DNA from: Paenibacillaceae bacterium
Lineage (GTDB): Bacteria; Bacillota; Bacilli; Paenibacillales; YIM-B00363
Assembly (NCBI GenBank): GCA_018969805.1
Contig: JAGWXQ010000098.1
Span: forward strand, 1 to 5,932
Length of the DNA: 5,932 bases
Direction of reading: 5' to 3'
Shown: positions 1 through 5,932 of the stretch, one piece after another
How the letters are laid out: each line of letters opens with the position of its first letter
Position numbering within the stretch: position 1 is the first letter of the stretch
Program-made: the position numbers and the translations under genes
The notes under the pieces: generated by a model
What the model saw: only the letters and a program-made list of their open reading frames with translations
What the model was told of the DNA's origin: nothing
Databases searched by the model: none

Positions 1-237
1 CATCGCATGTTCTTGAACAATCGTACGCAATTGCCTCCAATCATCGACCGCGACAACAATCGGACGCAAACCACTTTGGACCACATGCTGCACAAACGCG
101 ATCGAATCATTGACCATCAGCGCAACCCACGGCAAACGGGGCTCAACGAGCCGCAACGTCGTTCCCATCAACGCAATTGCACATACGGTGCCGATGAATA
201 CAAGCAGTATGCGTTTGCCGCGCCGTGAAGACTTCAT
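1..237 (-). CDS. mreC: Rod shape-determining protein MreC, N-terminal part (cut by window edge)
   Basis: The 79 visible residues start MKSSRRGKR, a short basic cytoplasmic tail. One membrane segment follows at about residues 10-26 (LLVFIGTVCAIALMG), and then the start of the extracytoplasmic part. The pattern after the membrane helix (PW at 36-37, then a stretch with VQ, a conserved-looking RPI/V and a predicted helix) fits the juxtamembrane region of MreC. MreC is known as a bitopic protein that forms filaments outside the membrane and links MreB to the peptidoglycan elongation enzymes. The ATG has an AAAGGGG ribosome binding site at 249-255 with an 11-nt spacer, and no other start lies close upstream in frame. 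It begins 30 bp after the mreB stop, the standard mreBC order, so it is almost certainly cotranscribed with mreB. The coiled coil and beta-domain lie outside the window. Residue similarity alone would be modest evidence; together with the position it is strong. Confidence 0.88.
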   Translation of the reverse strand, partial: MKSSRRGKRILLVFIGTVCAIALMGTTLRLVEPRLPWVALMVNDSIAFVQHVVQSGLRPIVVAVDDWRQLRTIVQEHAM

Positions 238-267
238 CCGCTGCGTCGCCCCTTTGCTTGATCGGAA

Positions 268-1302
268 TTATGCGAGATGACGCAAAAAACCTTTCCGTGA
301 ACGAAACAATTGAATGTGCTCAAGTGCCATTCCTGTACCGAGTACGACGCAATCAAGCGGGTGTTCGGCGACGAGTACAGGCATCCCCGTCTCTTTCATC
401 AACAATTTGTTGAGATGCGTCAGCAACGCCCCTCCTCCGGTGAGCACGATGCCCCGATCCATAATGTCTGCCGATAGCTCCGGAGGACACTTTTCCAAAG
501 TCACTTTCACCGCATCGACGATGCTCGTGACCGTCTCATGCAACGCTTCGGTAATTTCCGTCTCCCGCACGACGAGCGTCTTCGGCAACCCTGTAACGAG
601 GTCGCGTCCGCGAATGTCCATCGTACGACGCCCATCCCCGACCATGGCCGATCCAATGTCTATTTTCAGTGCCTCCGCCGTCCGCTCACCGATCAACATA
701 TTGTACGTTCGCTTAATGTATTGCACGATCGCATCGTCCATCTCATCGCCCGCCACACGAATCGAACGGCTCGTCACGATGCCCCCGAGGGAAATGACCG
801 CAACTTCCGTCGTCCCCCCACCGATGTCCACGACCATGCTTCCCGTCGGCTCCCATACAGGAAGCTGTGCCCCGATCGCTGCAGCAAACGGTTCCTCAAT
901 CAAAAACGCATCTTTTGCACCTGCTTGGCGCGTCGCGTCTTCAACCGCACGGCGCTCTACCGCTGTAATGCCTGACGGGACACAAATGAGCACGTTTGGA
1001 TTTCCGAACAACGTACGGTGCGCCTGCCGTGCTTGACGAATAAACGCTTTAATCATTGTGGCCGTCGTATCAAAATCCGCAATGACCCCATCGCGCATCG
1101 GACGAATCGCCCGAACGTTTCCAGGGGTCCGACCGATCATGCGCTTTGCGGCGTCTCCGACGGCCTCAACCGTTTTCGTATCCGTACGCACTGCGACAAC
1201 AGAAGGCTCGCGCACGATAATCCCTTTGCCATCCATAAACACAAGGGTATTTGCCGTGCCCAAATCAATGCCCAAATCGCGCGCACGCCAACCTGCAAAC
1301 AT
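268..1302 (-). CDS. mreB: Cell shape-determining actin homologue MreB
   Basis: This is a complete 344-residue MreB, the ATP-dependent bacterial actin that forms membrane-bound filaments and positions the lateral cell-wall synthesis complex. The actin-fold signatures are intact: phosphate-1 loop GIDLGTANT (11-19), GRTPGNV (57-63), CVPSGITAVE (107-116), IEEPFAAAIGA (135-145), phosphate-2 loop VVDIGGGTTE (157-166), and the adenosine motif LTGGGALL (287-294). The wording SMVVDIGGGTTEVA, AGDEMDDAI and MDRGIVLTGGG matches MreB rather than the Mbl or MreBH paralogues as I recall them, and the mreC gene directly downstream supports this. The N-terminus MFAGWRARDL is a short hydrophobic/basic stretch of the kind used for membrane attachment. 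The ATG at 1302 is chosen because AAGAGGAGG (1312-1320) lies 9 nt upstream; longer in-frame starts would put this site inside the gene. The stop is TAA. An own promoter lies upstream (see 1350-1379). I see no missing residue. Confidence 0.97.
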   Translation of the reverse strand: MFAGWRARDLGIDLGTANTLVFMDGKGIIVREPSVVAVRTDTKTVEAVGDAAKRMIGRTPGNVRAIRPMRDGVIADFDTTATMIKAFIRQARQAHRTLFGNPNVLICVPSGITAVERRAVEDATRQAGAKDAFLIEEPFAAAIGAQLPVWEPTGSMVVDIGGGTTEVAVISLGGIVTSRSIRVAGDEMDDAIVQYIKRTYNMLIGERTAEALKIDIGSAMVGDGRRTMDIRGRDLVTGLPKTLVVRETEITEALHETVTSIVDAVKVTLEKCPPELSADIMDRGIVLTGGGALLTHLNKLLMKETGMPVLVAEHPLDCVVLGTGMALEHIQLFRSRKGFLRHLA

Positions 1303-1311
1303 CGCTGATGG

Positions 1312-1320
1312 CCTCCTCTT
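1312..1320 (-). promoter_or_regulatory. Strong ribosome binding site of mreB
   Basis: On the minus strand this reads AAGAGGAGG, a near-perfect complement to the 3' end of 16S rRNA, 9 nt before the ATG at 1302. It is the strongest ribosome binding site in the window and decides the mreB start over upstream in-frame start codons at 1320 and 1344. Confidence 0.85.
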
Positions 1321-1349
1321 CATCACGAGCAATCTGCGCCACAACGTTC

Positions 1350-1379
1350 ATTGTACCACATCCACACCCGATGCTCCAA
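1350..1379 (-). promoter_or_regulatory. Predicted sigma-A extended -10 promoter for mreBC
   Basis: On the minus strand there is a TACAAT -10 box (1350-1355), preceded by TGg to give an extended -10 element. A weak TTGGAG (1374-1379), matching only the TTG of the -35 consensus, sits 18 nt further upstream. Transcription would start near 1343, giving a leader of about 40 nt that carries the mreB ribosome binding site. The 154-bp gap 1303-1456 between ytvI and mreB is otherwise featureless: only a weak TGCC/GGCA stem without a T-run was found, so readthrough from ytvI remains possible. The -10 match is good but rests on sequence alone. Confidence 0.6.
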
Positions 1380-1456
1380 ATGCCCTACTGCGCATTGCCC
1401 CACCGGCACAACAAGGAATCGTCCTATATTTTCACGACCCGAACCCATGCGCTTTT

Positions 1457-2485
1457 CTATGGTTCCAGCCGAATGCGGATGCGCAGCAGTCCCACTTTTA
1501 CCATCGCTTGATAGACGATGACAAGCAGGGGCCCGAGCAACAAACCTACCCCACCAAAAATCTGAAACCCGATATACAAACTCATCAGTGTCGGCAATGT
1601 CGCAATACCGAGATGGTCCCCAAGTATTTTGGGCTCAATCGCACGACGCACAATCGTAATAACCAAAAACAATACGATCAATCCGATCGCAAGCGTCGCC
1701 TCGTCTTTGGAAAACGCATACACCGCCCAAGGTACGAGCACCGATCCTGTACCAAGTATCGGCAACACATCGACAAGCATAATGACGAGGGCAATCACAA
1801 ACACATGCCGTACGTCGAGTATCCACAACCCTGTTGCCGTCAGCACATACGTTAGGGAACTTAAAAAAAGCTGCGCCCGAAAAAAACCGATGACCGATTG
1901 CCGCAACTTCATCAGCACGGTTTCCACTTTTGTTTGTGACTTCGTTTCGAAGAATGACAAAAAAAAGTGTTTGAGCGTCGGAAGATGATACCCAAACAAA
2001 TAGACCGAAATGACAAACACAATACACGTCAGCATCAGCTCCGGCAAAGAACCGACCCAACCTACGAGCATCGCAGAAATTCTCGTCGTAATCGTCTGCA
2101 ACGCTTGTACTTGTCCCGTAAACGCTTGCTCAATATGCGCCACAACATCGACCGATACGTGCCCAAGCAACTGGCGCAATCGTTCCAACGCCTGCTCAAC
2201 CACGTGCTGCACGGCACGCACATCCATGTTGCGCAAGAGAATCGCAAGCTCTGATACCGCTTTAACAATGCCGATGTACGCGATCCATCCCCCAAACACA
2301 ACACACATCGTACTTGATACCGTCACCGCCACAAACCGGTTCATCCGCATCGTGCGGATCATTACCGCATGGATCGGTTCCATCAGCAACGCCACAACGA
2401 GCGCAAGTAAAAATGGTGCTCCTACAGTAAGCATTCCATATAAGAAAACAACCCCAGCTGCGATAATGAGCATCGTACGAATCAT
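1457..2485 (-). CDS. ytvI: AI-2E family membrane protein, probable sporulation protein YtvI
   Basis: This is a 342-residue polytopic membrane protein of the AI-2E transporter family (formerly UPF0118). Hydrophobic segments lie at about 2-22, 23-35 and 52-75, then come a soluble helical stretch of roughly 80 residues (RNMDVRAV onwards), one segment at GWVGSLPELMLTCIVFVISV, and a C-terminal block of four or so. The C-terminal block has the family hallmarks VDVLPILGTG, VPW, RRAIEPKILGDHLG and LYIGFQIFGGVGLLLGP. The LPxLGTG/VPW wording resembles Bacillus YtvI, a sporulation-associated integral membrane protein whose substrate is unknown; assignment within the family is therefore less sure than the family itself. 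The ATG at 2485 is chosen because it overlaps the upstream radical SAM stop as ATGA and has GAGG (2493-2496) 7 nt upstream. An in-frame extension to 2611 would run deep into that gene. The stop is TAG. The overlap implies translational coupling with yfkAB. Confidence 0.9.
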   Translation of the reverse strand: MIRTMLIIAAGVVFLYGMLTVGAPFLLALVVALLMEPIHAVMIRTMRMNRFVAVTVSSTMCVVFGGWIAYIGIVKAVSELAILLRNMDVRAVQHVVEQALERLRQLLGHVSVDVVAHIEQAFTGQVQALQTITTRISAMLVGWVGSLPELMLTCIVFVISVYLFGYHLPTLKHFFLSFFETKSQTKVETVLMKLRQSVIGFFRAQLFLSSLTYVLTATGLWILDVRHVFVIALVIMLVDVLPILGTGSVLVPWAVYAFSKDEATLAIGLIVLFLVITIVRRAIEPKILGDHLGIATLPTLMSLYIGFQIFGGVGLLLGPLLVIVYQAMVKVGLLRIRIRLEP

Positions 2486-3585
2486 GCGCCAACCTCGCTT
2501 TCCAACGGTGGGGTGACGAGCGCTGTTCGTTGCAAAAACGACACATCGCTGTAGTACGTGCGCGCCACAAGCCCGTTTGGCCCACAACATCGCGCCTGCG
2601 CACACATGCACAACAACGATTGTACGTCCGGATGCGCCTGCGCACGCACAAACAACTGCTCAAGTGGGGTGTCCCGTACATTTCCAATCGGCGCAGTATG
2701 GACAAAATCCGTAACAGTGACAGCACCAGTGAACATATTGATATTGAGCCGATTGCGTCCATCGGGATCGTTGCGCACGGTCACTTGCGGGGCAGCCCAC
2801 AAACGTTTCCACAAATGCTGATCTTGCTCATTGCCGCATGGAAAAAACGGCAACGTGCCAAACAACATCCACACGCGCACATCGTGCACATCGAGCAATC
2901 GATGCACGAGGGCACGCATCCGATCCAAATCCAACACCGGCAAATTTTTGGCAAACGATGTCGGATACAGCGGGTGTACTTCGTGTCTTCTCGCCCCCAT
3001 CGCCACGACATCGGCGTGCAGCTGTTCGATGTGGGGCTCGGTTTGGGGACTGAGCATCGTTTCTATCGATACAAACGCGCCTTGATCCGCCATTCGCCGC
3101 GCATTGTCTTGCATCGCCTCATACCACCGTTGCCCGATCGCAGCAGACGCCCCCGGCATGTTCGCAAACGATGTATGCGCATAACTGTCCGCATCGGCCG
3201 CATTGTGCGAAATATGAAATACATCGACGACATCCGCCACATACGCATATCGATCGAAGTCCAACGTAAAATTGGTATTGACTTGCGTCTTGACCCCGCG
3301 CGATTGTGCGTACACGAGCAATGGACGCAGCGTATCGCGCACAACACGCCGCACGAGAAACGGTTCCCCACCCGTAATACTCAGCGTACGCAACGTGGGC
3401 AACGCATCCAATGCCGCAAACAACGCATCCAAAGGCATCATTTCCCGCTCGACCGCACGCAATTGCTCGCCGACAGCGCAATACGCGCAGCGCATATTGC
3501 ACCGTTCTGTCACCGTCACTTCGATGCTTGTAAGCGTATGTTTCCCGCGCCAATGCGTCAGCGGATCCCAATCATCACTATGCAC
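2482..3585 (-). CDS. yfkAB: Radical SAM/CxCxxxxC motif protein YfkAB
   Basis: A 367-residue radical SAM enzyme. The AdoMet/4Fe-4S cysteines are CNMRCAYC (C29, C33, C36), followed by the SAM-binding SITGGEP (69-75) of the partial TIM barrel. The C-terminal part has LFGTLPFFPCGNE, RNDPDGRNRLNINMFTGAVTVTDF and, at 326-333, CMCAQARC, exactly the CxCxxxxC motif that defines the YfkAB family; it may hold a second cluster or bind a metal. The length matches this family as I remember it. The reaction and substrate are unknown. The start is GTG at 3585, supported by AAGGGTGG (3595-3602) 9 nt upstream and by an N-terminus (DWDPL, then TLTSIEVTVTERC) like that of Bacillus homologues. The stop overlaps the ytvI ATG by 4 nt, so the two are coupled. 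A further cysteine (C334) directly follows the CxCxxxxC motif. Family call is secure; any function is not. Confidence 0.92.
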   Translation of the reverse strand: MHSDDWDPLTHWRGKHTLTSIEVTVTERCNMRCAYCAVGEQLRAVEREMMPLDALFAALDALPTLRTLSITGGEPFLVRRVVRDTLRPLLVYAQSRGVKTQVNTNFTLDFDRYAYVADVVDVFHISHNAADADSYAHTSFANMPGASAAIGQRWYEAMQDNARRMADQGAFVSIETMLSPQTEPHIEQLHADVVAMGARRHEVHPLYPTSFAKNLPVLDLDRMRALVHRLLDVHDVRVWMLFGTLPFFPCGNEQDQHLWKRLWAAPQVTVRNDPDGRNRLNINMFTGAVTVTDFVHTAPIGNVRDTPLEQLFVRAQAHPDVQSLLCMCAQARCCGPNGLVARTYYSDVSFLQRTALVTPPLESEVGA

Positions 3586-3594
3586 GATGTCCGT

Positions 3595-3602
3595 CCACCC
3601 TT
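3595..3602 (-). promoter_or_regulatory. Ribosome binding site deciding the yfkAB GTG start
   Basis: AAGGGTGG on the minus strand lies 9 nt before the GTG at 3585. It supports GTG rather than an internal ATG such as the one within the CNMRC motif, which would remove the iron-sulfur cysteines. Confidence 0.65.
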
Positions 3603-3624
3603 TTTGTGTGTGTACTCATACGCA

Positions 3625-3652
3625 TCCCCTATGAAAACAGTGTTCCAGAAGT
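3625..3652 (-). promoter_or_regulatory. Possible sigma-K-like promoter before yfkAB-ytvI
   Basis: On the minus strand AC (3651-3652), a 17-nt spacer and CATAGGGGA (3625-3633) resemble the mother-cell sigma-K pattern AC-N17-CATAnnnTA with one mismatch in the last two bases. It would start transcription about 30 nt before the yfkAB GTG. No convincing sigma-A promoter or terminator was seen in the rest of the 103-bp gap (3586-3688). The pattern carries little information and could arise by chance; what raises it above noise is the position and the sporulation link of the downstream ytvI. Confidence 0.22.
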
Positions 3653-3688
3653 CTGCTTGTTGCTTGATCAAATTCGGAACTACATTGA

Positions 3689-5113
3689 TTACTCCAAGCG
3701 CGTATACCTGCTGCGCGCCGCATCGCGTACGATTTCCTCCTGACACGCACTGCGCAGCGCCTGCGCAAGCACATCGCGCAAAAACTCGGGCAAATAAAAC
3801 TGTGCGTCCTCATAATGGGCAAATGACGGATATCCGACCCCAAACGTAAACATATCAATCGTCGCCACACAATACGTGCACTCGTCGCACAGCAACTCCC
3901 CACCGACGGTTACTGCGTCAATCGTCCGTGGATGGTCACCATCCCACGTACATACGACGTGCATTCCATCCAAACACAGCATCCCGAGCGTATGTCCACG
4001 AAATCCAAAACCACGAAACGTCCCGTGGACGTGCGCCGCATCACACGAGCGCACGAGTGCTTCGCGAATGACGTGGCCACGTACGCGCAGACGTACAGGA
4101 TGAATCGGCGACGGACAACACGCAAGCAGCGCCCCGACGGAGAGCGCGCCTTGGTTGAGCGCAGTCAGCACTTGCCCACAATTGACAATGCCGACGTCCG
4201 CCTGACAGTGCATGCGCAAGGCGGATGCAAGAACGTTTCCAAGAACAGACTCCGTTACAGCGGAAGCCGCGATCGGCGCATGCAGCGTACCGATGTGGCG
4301 CGTCAACGCATGCAGCCACTGTGCGCGCTGTGTTTGCCACCACAACGTCAGCGCACGGTCTGGAACCACCCCATCCGTGCGCACGACACCCCCCTGGACG
4401 ATCGGCGATCGATCGTCTTGCAACCGAATGCGCACAACACCGACGTGGGAGCCATTTTTTCCCGCGGCTCCGATCGACACCCGATCTACGGTCATCATCG
4501 GATCGCAAACATGGTGTGTATGCCCGCCCAAGACGATGTCAATGCCCGGCACATGCGTCGCCCACTGCTCATCCATCGGCAGTCCAAGATGGCTCAGCAA
4601 GACGACGACATCGACACGATGCACTTCGCGCAACTCTGCGGCGATGCGATGCGCCACTGCAACCGGATCTTCGACACGCCACCCCAGTGCCTCGTAAAAC
4701 GCCACAAACGGTGCCGTAAGACCAAATATACCAAATCTCAGCCCCGCTTTGTCGGCGACGACGTATGGGCGCAACCAACGCGCACGATGGCTCGTCACGT
4801 TGGCACAAACGACGGCAAATGCGGCATGCGCATACATGTCGTTGAGCGCGTCGATCGGAAAACCGAGCCCTTCGTTGTTGCCGATCACCGCTGCGTCATA
4901 GCCCATTTTATTCATCATCGCTACATTTGCTTTGCCAAGCGAACCTTCTGTTTCCGGACGAAACCGATCTGCGCAATCGCCAACGTCCAGGCGCAATACC
5001 CGGTGTGCTCCATACGTTTGCGTATATTCGGAAAACACTGTCTGAATCCGCAACATTGCCTCAAAATCGCTGTGCACATCGTTTGTATGCAAGACGATCC
5101 ATTCGCGTTCCAC
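3689..5113 (-). CDS. yunD: YunD-type metallophosphatase/5'-nucleotidase
   Basis: A 474-residue two-domain protein of the 5'-nucleotidase/UshA superfamily, expected to hydrolyse nucleotides or other phosphomonoesters using two metals. The N-terminal calcineurin-like domain has HTNDVHSDF (metal ligands D12, H14), VGDCADRF (D46), GNNEG (78-82), LLSHLG (H175) and GGHTHH (196-201). The C-terminal 5'-nucleotidase domain starts near ASAVTESVLGNVLA and ends with DMFTFGVGYPSF and LPEFLRDVLA. No signal peptide or membrane segment is visible, so it should be cytoplasmic, unlike periplasmic UshA. Length and motifs, including GNNEG in place of the usual GNHE, resemble Bacillus YunD as I recall it. The GTG at 5113 is chosen because AGGGGG (5121-5126) lies 7 nt upstream and the protein then begins just before the first beta strand. 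An in-frame extension to 5407 would overlap most of the cyclase gene and has no family resemblance. It follows the cyclase after 41 bp and is probably cotranscribed. The true substrate is unknown. Confidence 0.9.
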   Translation of the reverse strand: MEREWIVLHTNDVHSDFEAMLRIQTVFSEYTQTYGAHRVLRLDVGDCADRFRPETEGSLGKANVAMMNKMGYDAAVIGNNEGLGFPIDALNDMYAHAAFAVVCANVTSHRARWLRPYVVADKAGLRFGIFGLTAPFVAFYEALGWRVEDPVAVAHRIAAELREVHRVDVVVLLSHLGLPMDEQWATHVPGIDIVLGGHTHHVCDPMMTVDRVSIGAAGKNGSHVGVVRIRLQDDRSPIVQGGVVRTDGVVPDRALTLWWQTQRAQWLHALTRHIGTLHAPIAASAVTESVLGNVLASALRMHCQADVGIVNCGQVLTALNQGALSVGALLACCPSPIHPVRLRVRGHVIREALVRSCDAAHVHGTFRGFGFRGHTLGMLCLDGMHVVCTWDGDHPRTIDAVTVGGELLCDECTYCVATIDMFTFGVGYPSFAHYEDAQFYLPEFLRDVLAQALRSACQEEIVRDAARSRYTRLE

Positions 5114-5120
5114 TTCTCGT

Positions 5121-5126
5121 CCCCCT
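5121..5126 (-). promoter_or_regulatory. Ribosome binding site deciding the yunD GTG start
   Basis: AGGGGG on the minus strand with a 7-nt spacer to GTG at 5113. It is the main reason for trimming the open frame, which continues upstream for a further 98 codons inside the cyclase gene. Confidence 0.65.
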
Positions 5127-5154
5127 GCGCAACGACTGTGGCCGACGCACTGTG

Positions 5155-5742
5155 TCACGTGTCGTACACCGTGTCTGCCCAGACGTACCGATTGCGCCCC
5201 GTACGCTTCGCCTGCTGCAGCGCATGGTCCAAAACGTGCAGCACGTGTTGCAACGCCGGTGCGCCACAGCCACACTGGCGCGCAGGCACACGCAGCGCAC
5301 CAATGCTTACCGACAACGCACTGATCGCACCTGCTACGATCGGTATGCGTGCAGCATCGCTGCGCAACGACTCCGCGATGTCCCACGTCATCGTCGGATC
5401 GATGCATACGAATTCATCGCCCCCGTACCGCACAAACACACAGTGTGGATGGTTGTTCATCCACGTCTGCGCCACAGCGCGCAGTACCCCGTCTCCTACG
5501 ATGTGCCCGTACCGATCATTCAACTCCTTGAAATTGTCGATGTCGATGAGCAGCATATGCATTCCATGATGTGCATTGCTCCACCAACGGTCCAAATACA
5601 ACCGATTGGCGCATCCTGTCAATGCATCCGAAAGCGCCAACTGCTCGATGTGTTCAAACGCATCGCGCAACTGTGCACGCACATCGGCATCCTCGACACG
5701 CTCAAGCAGCTGTGCTACACGCATACGGATCGATTCAATCAT
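5155..5742 (-). CDS. Small cytoplasmic GGDEF diguanylate cyclase
   Basis: A 195-residue protein, nearly all a GGDEF domain, expected to make cyclic di-GMP from two GTP. Residues 1-36 form a predicted amphipathic helix (likely a dimerising coiled coil) with no PAS, GAF, REC or membrane part. The domain shows DALTGCANR (39-47), IDIDNFKELNDRYGH (66-80), the catalytic signature RYGGDEF (105-111, intact) and the closing DHALQQAKRTGRNR (172-185). The two metal-site acidic positions (D67 and the signature's D109/E110) are present. There is no RxxD inhibitory site five residues before GGDEF (PHCV stands there), so product inhibition through the I-site is not expected. The segment between GGDEF and the last helix is short. 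The ATG at 5742 overlaps the msrA TGA by one base; a TTG at 5745, one codon earlier, has a better spacer (9 nt) to GGGG (5755-5758) and could be the true start. Probably coupled to msrA. Confidence 0.93.
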   Translation of the reverse strand: MIESIRMRVAQLLERVEDADVRAQLRDAFEHIEQLALSDALTGCANRLYLDRWWSNAHHGMHMLLIDIDNFKELNDRYGHIVGDGVLRAVAQTWMNNHPHCVFVRYGGDEFVCIDPTMTWDIAESLRSDAARIPIVAGAISALSVSIGALRVPARQCGCGAPALQHVLHVLDHALQQAKRTGRNRYVWADTVYDT

Positions 5743-5932
5743 CAATGATCACTGCCCCAAACACGCTGAATAAATCCCGCACGTCCAGAGCCGATCCGAT
5801 ACGCTGCATAATGCTGCGGATTTTTTGTACAATACTGCTGATGCATCGGCTCCGCTTCATAAAACGGCTGCACCGGGGCGATGCGCGTCACAATCGGTTT
5901 TGCAAACACCCCGCTGTGCTGCAGTGCTTCTT
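5742..5932 (-). CDS. msrA: Peptide methionine sulfoxide reductase MsrA, C-terminal part (cut by window edge)
   Basis: The last 62 codons and the TGA stop of msrA; the 5' part with the GCFW active site lies beyond the right edge. MsrA reduces methionine-S-sulfoxide in proteins back to methionine, using thioredoxin. The visible part has the family's C-terminal pattern: PIVTRIAPVQPFYEAE, then MHQQYCTKNP, YAAYRIGSGRAGFI and a final W. This corresponds to the usual P.V.T.I.....FY.AE..HQ.Y..KNP block. A cysteine in HQQYC is the only one visible; whether it acts as a resolving cysteine cannot be told from this fragment. There is no MsrB fusion downstream, since the frame stops after GSDH. The gene overlaps the start of the GGDEF gene, indicating one transcript. 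Confidence 0.9.
   Translation of the reverse strand, partial: EALQHSGVFAKPIVTRIAPVQPFYEAEPMHQQYCTKNPQHYAAYRIGSGRAGFIQRVWGSDH

Noticed and set aside
1385..1430. Possible terminator after ytvI
   Set aside because: Only a 4-bp TGCC/GGCA stem can be formed and no T-run follows on the minus strand, so it is too weak to call.
2486..2611. N-terminal extension of the ytvI frame by 42 codons
   Set aside because: It lies inside the 3' end of yfkAB and lacks hydrophobic or family character; the ATGA overlap with GAGG upstream is the natural start.
2530..3849. A 439-codon open frame on the plus strand, opposite yfkAB
   Set aside because: Arg/His-rich product without recognisable motifs, fully antisense to a well-supported radical SAM gene; a codon-bias shadow.
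5114..5407. N-terminal extension of the yunD frame by 98 codons
   Set aside because: It overlaps most of the C-terminal half of the cyclase, has a low-complexity Cys/Arg-rich composition, and the GTG at 5113 has a good ribosome binding site immediately before the first nucleotidase motif.
3932..5569. A 545-codon open frame on the plus strand, opposite yunD and the GGDEF gene
   Set aside because: Its product is rich in Arg, His, Cys, Thr and Pro with no domain, it lies antisense to two genes with clear motifs, and its length follows from their codon bias, which leaves few stops on the opposite strand.
1..5932. Repeated short words such as ATCGTACG and CGATCG that might mark an uptake or repeat family
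   Set aside because: They occur inside coding sequence at irregular spacing and fit the codon preference for CG-containing codons; no longer shared unit or array was seen.

Overview
The window is a dense stretch of seven protein-coding genes, all read from the minus strand, so the first-transcribed gene lies at the right-hand end. In transcription order they are: the 3' end of msrA (methionine sulfoxide reductase A), a small sensorless GGDEF diguanylate cyclase, a YunD-type metallophosphatase/5'-nucleotidase, a YfkAB-type radical SAM protein, a YtvI-type (AI-2E family) membrane protein, mreB (complete) and mreC (N-terminal part only, cut by the left edge). No RNA gene, mobile element, CRISPR array or convincing terminator was seen.

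The organism looks like an endospore-forming Bacilli relative. MreB follows the Bacillus MreB pattern closely, and YfkAB, YunD and YtvI are families I associate with Bacillus-type genomes, YtvI being a sporulation-associated membrane protein. Shine-Dalgarno sites are strong and GTG starts occur, both usual in Firmicutes. The moderately high G+C and Arg/Ala-rich proteins would suit an Alicyclobacillaceae-like lineage, but that placement is an inference.

Layout: positions 5742-5113 hold the msrA/GGDEF/yunD group, in which msrA and the cyclase overlap and yunD follows after 41 bp. A 103-bp gap (3586-3688) precedes yfkAB and contains a possible mother-cell sigma-K-like promoter. The yfkAB stop and the ytvI start overlap as ATGA. 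A 154-bp gap (1303-1456) then holds an extended -10 promoter (TGgTACAAT) and a very strong ribosome binding site in front of mreB. MreC follows mreB after 30 bp, as in the usual mreBCD cell-shape operon.

Functionally, mreB and mreC encode the rod-shape (elongasome) machinery. The upstream genes cover protein repair, c-di-GMP signalling, nucleotide or phosphoester hydrolysis, an uncharacterised radical SAM reaction and a sporulation-linked membrane protein. I see no defence, RiPP or other clearly new system. The most notable points are the coupled radical SAM/membrane protein pair next to mreB, the coupled msrA/cyclase pair, and a His-to-Asn change in the nucleotidase catalytic motif.
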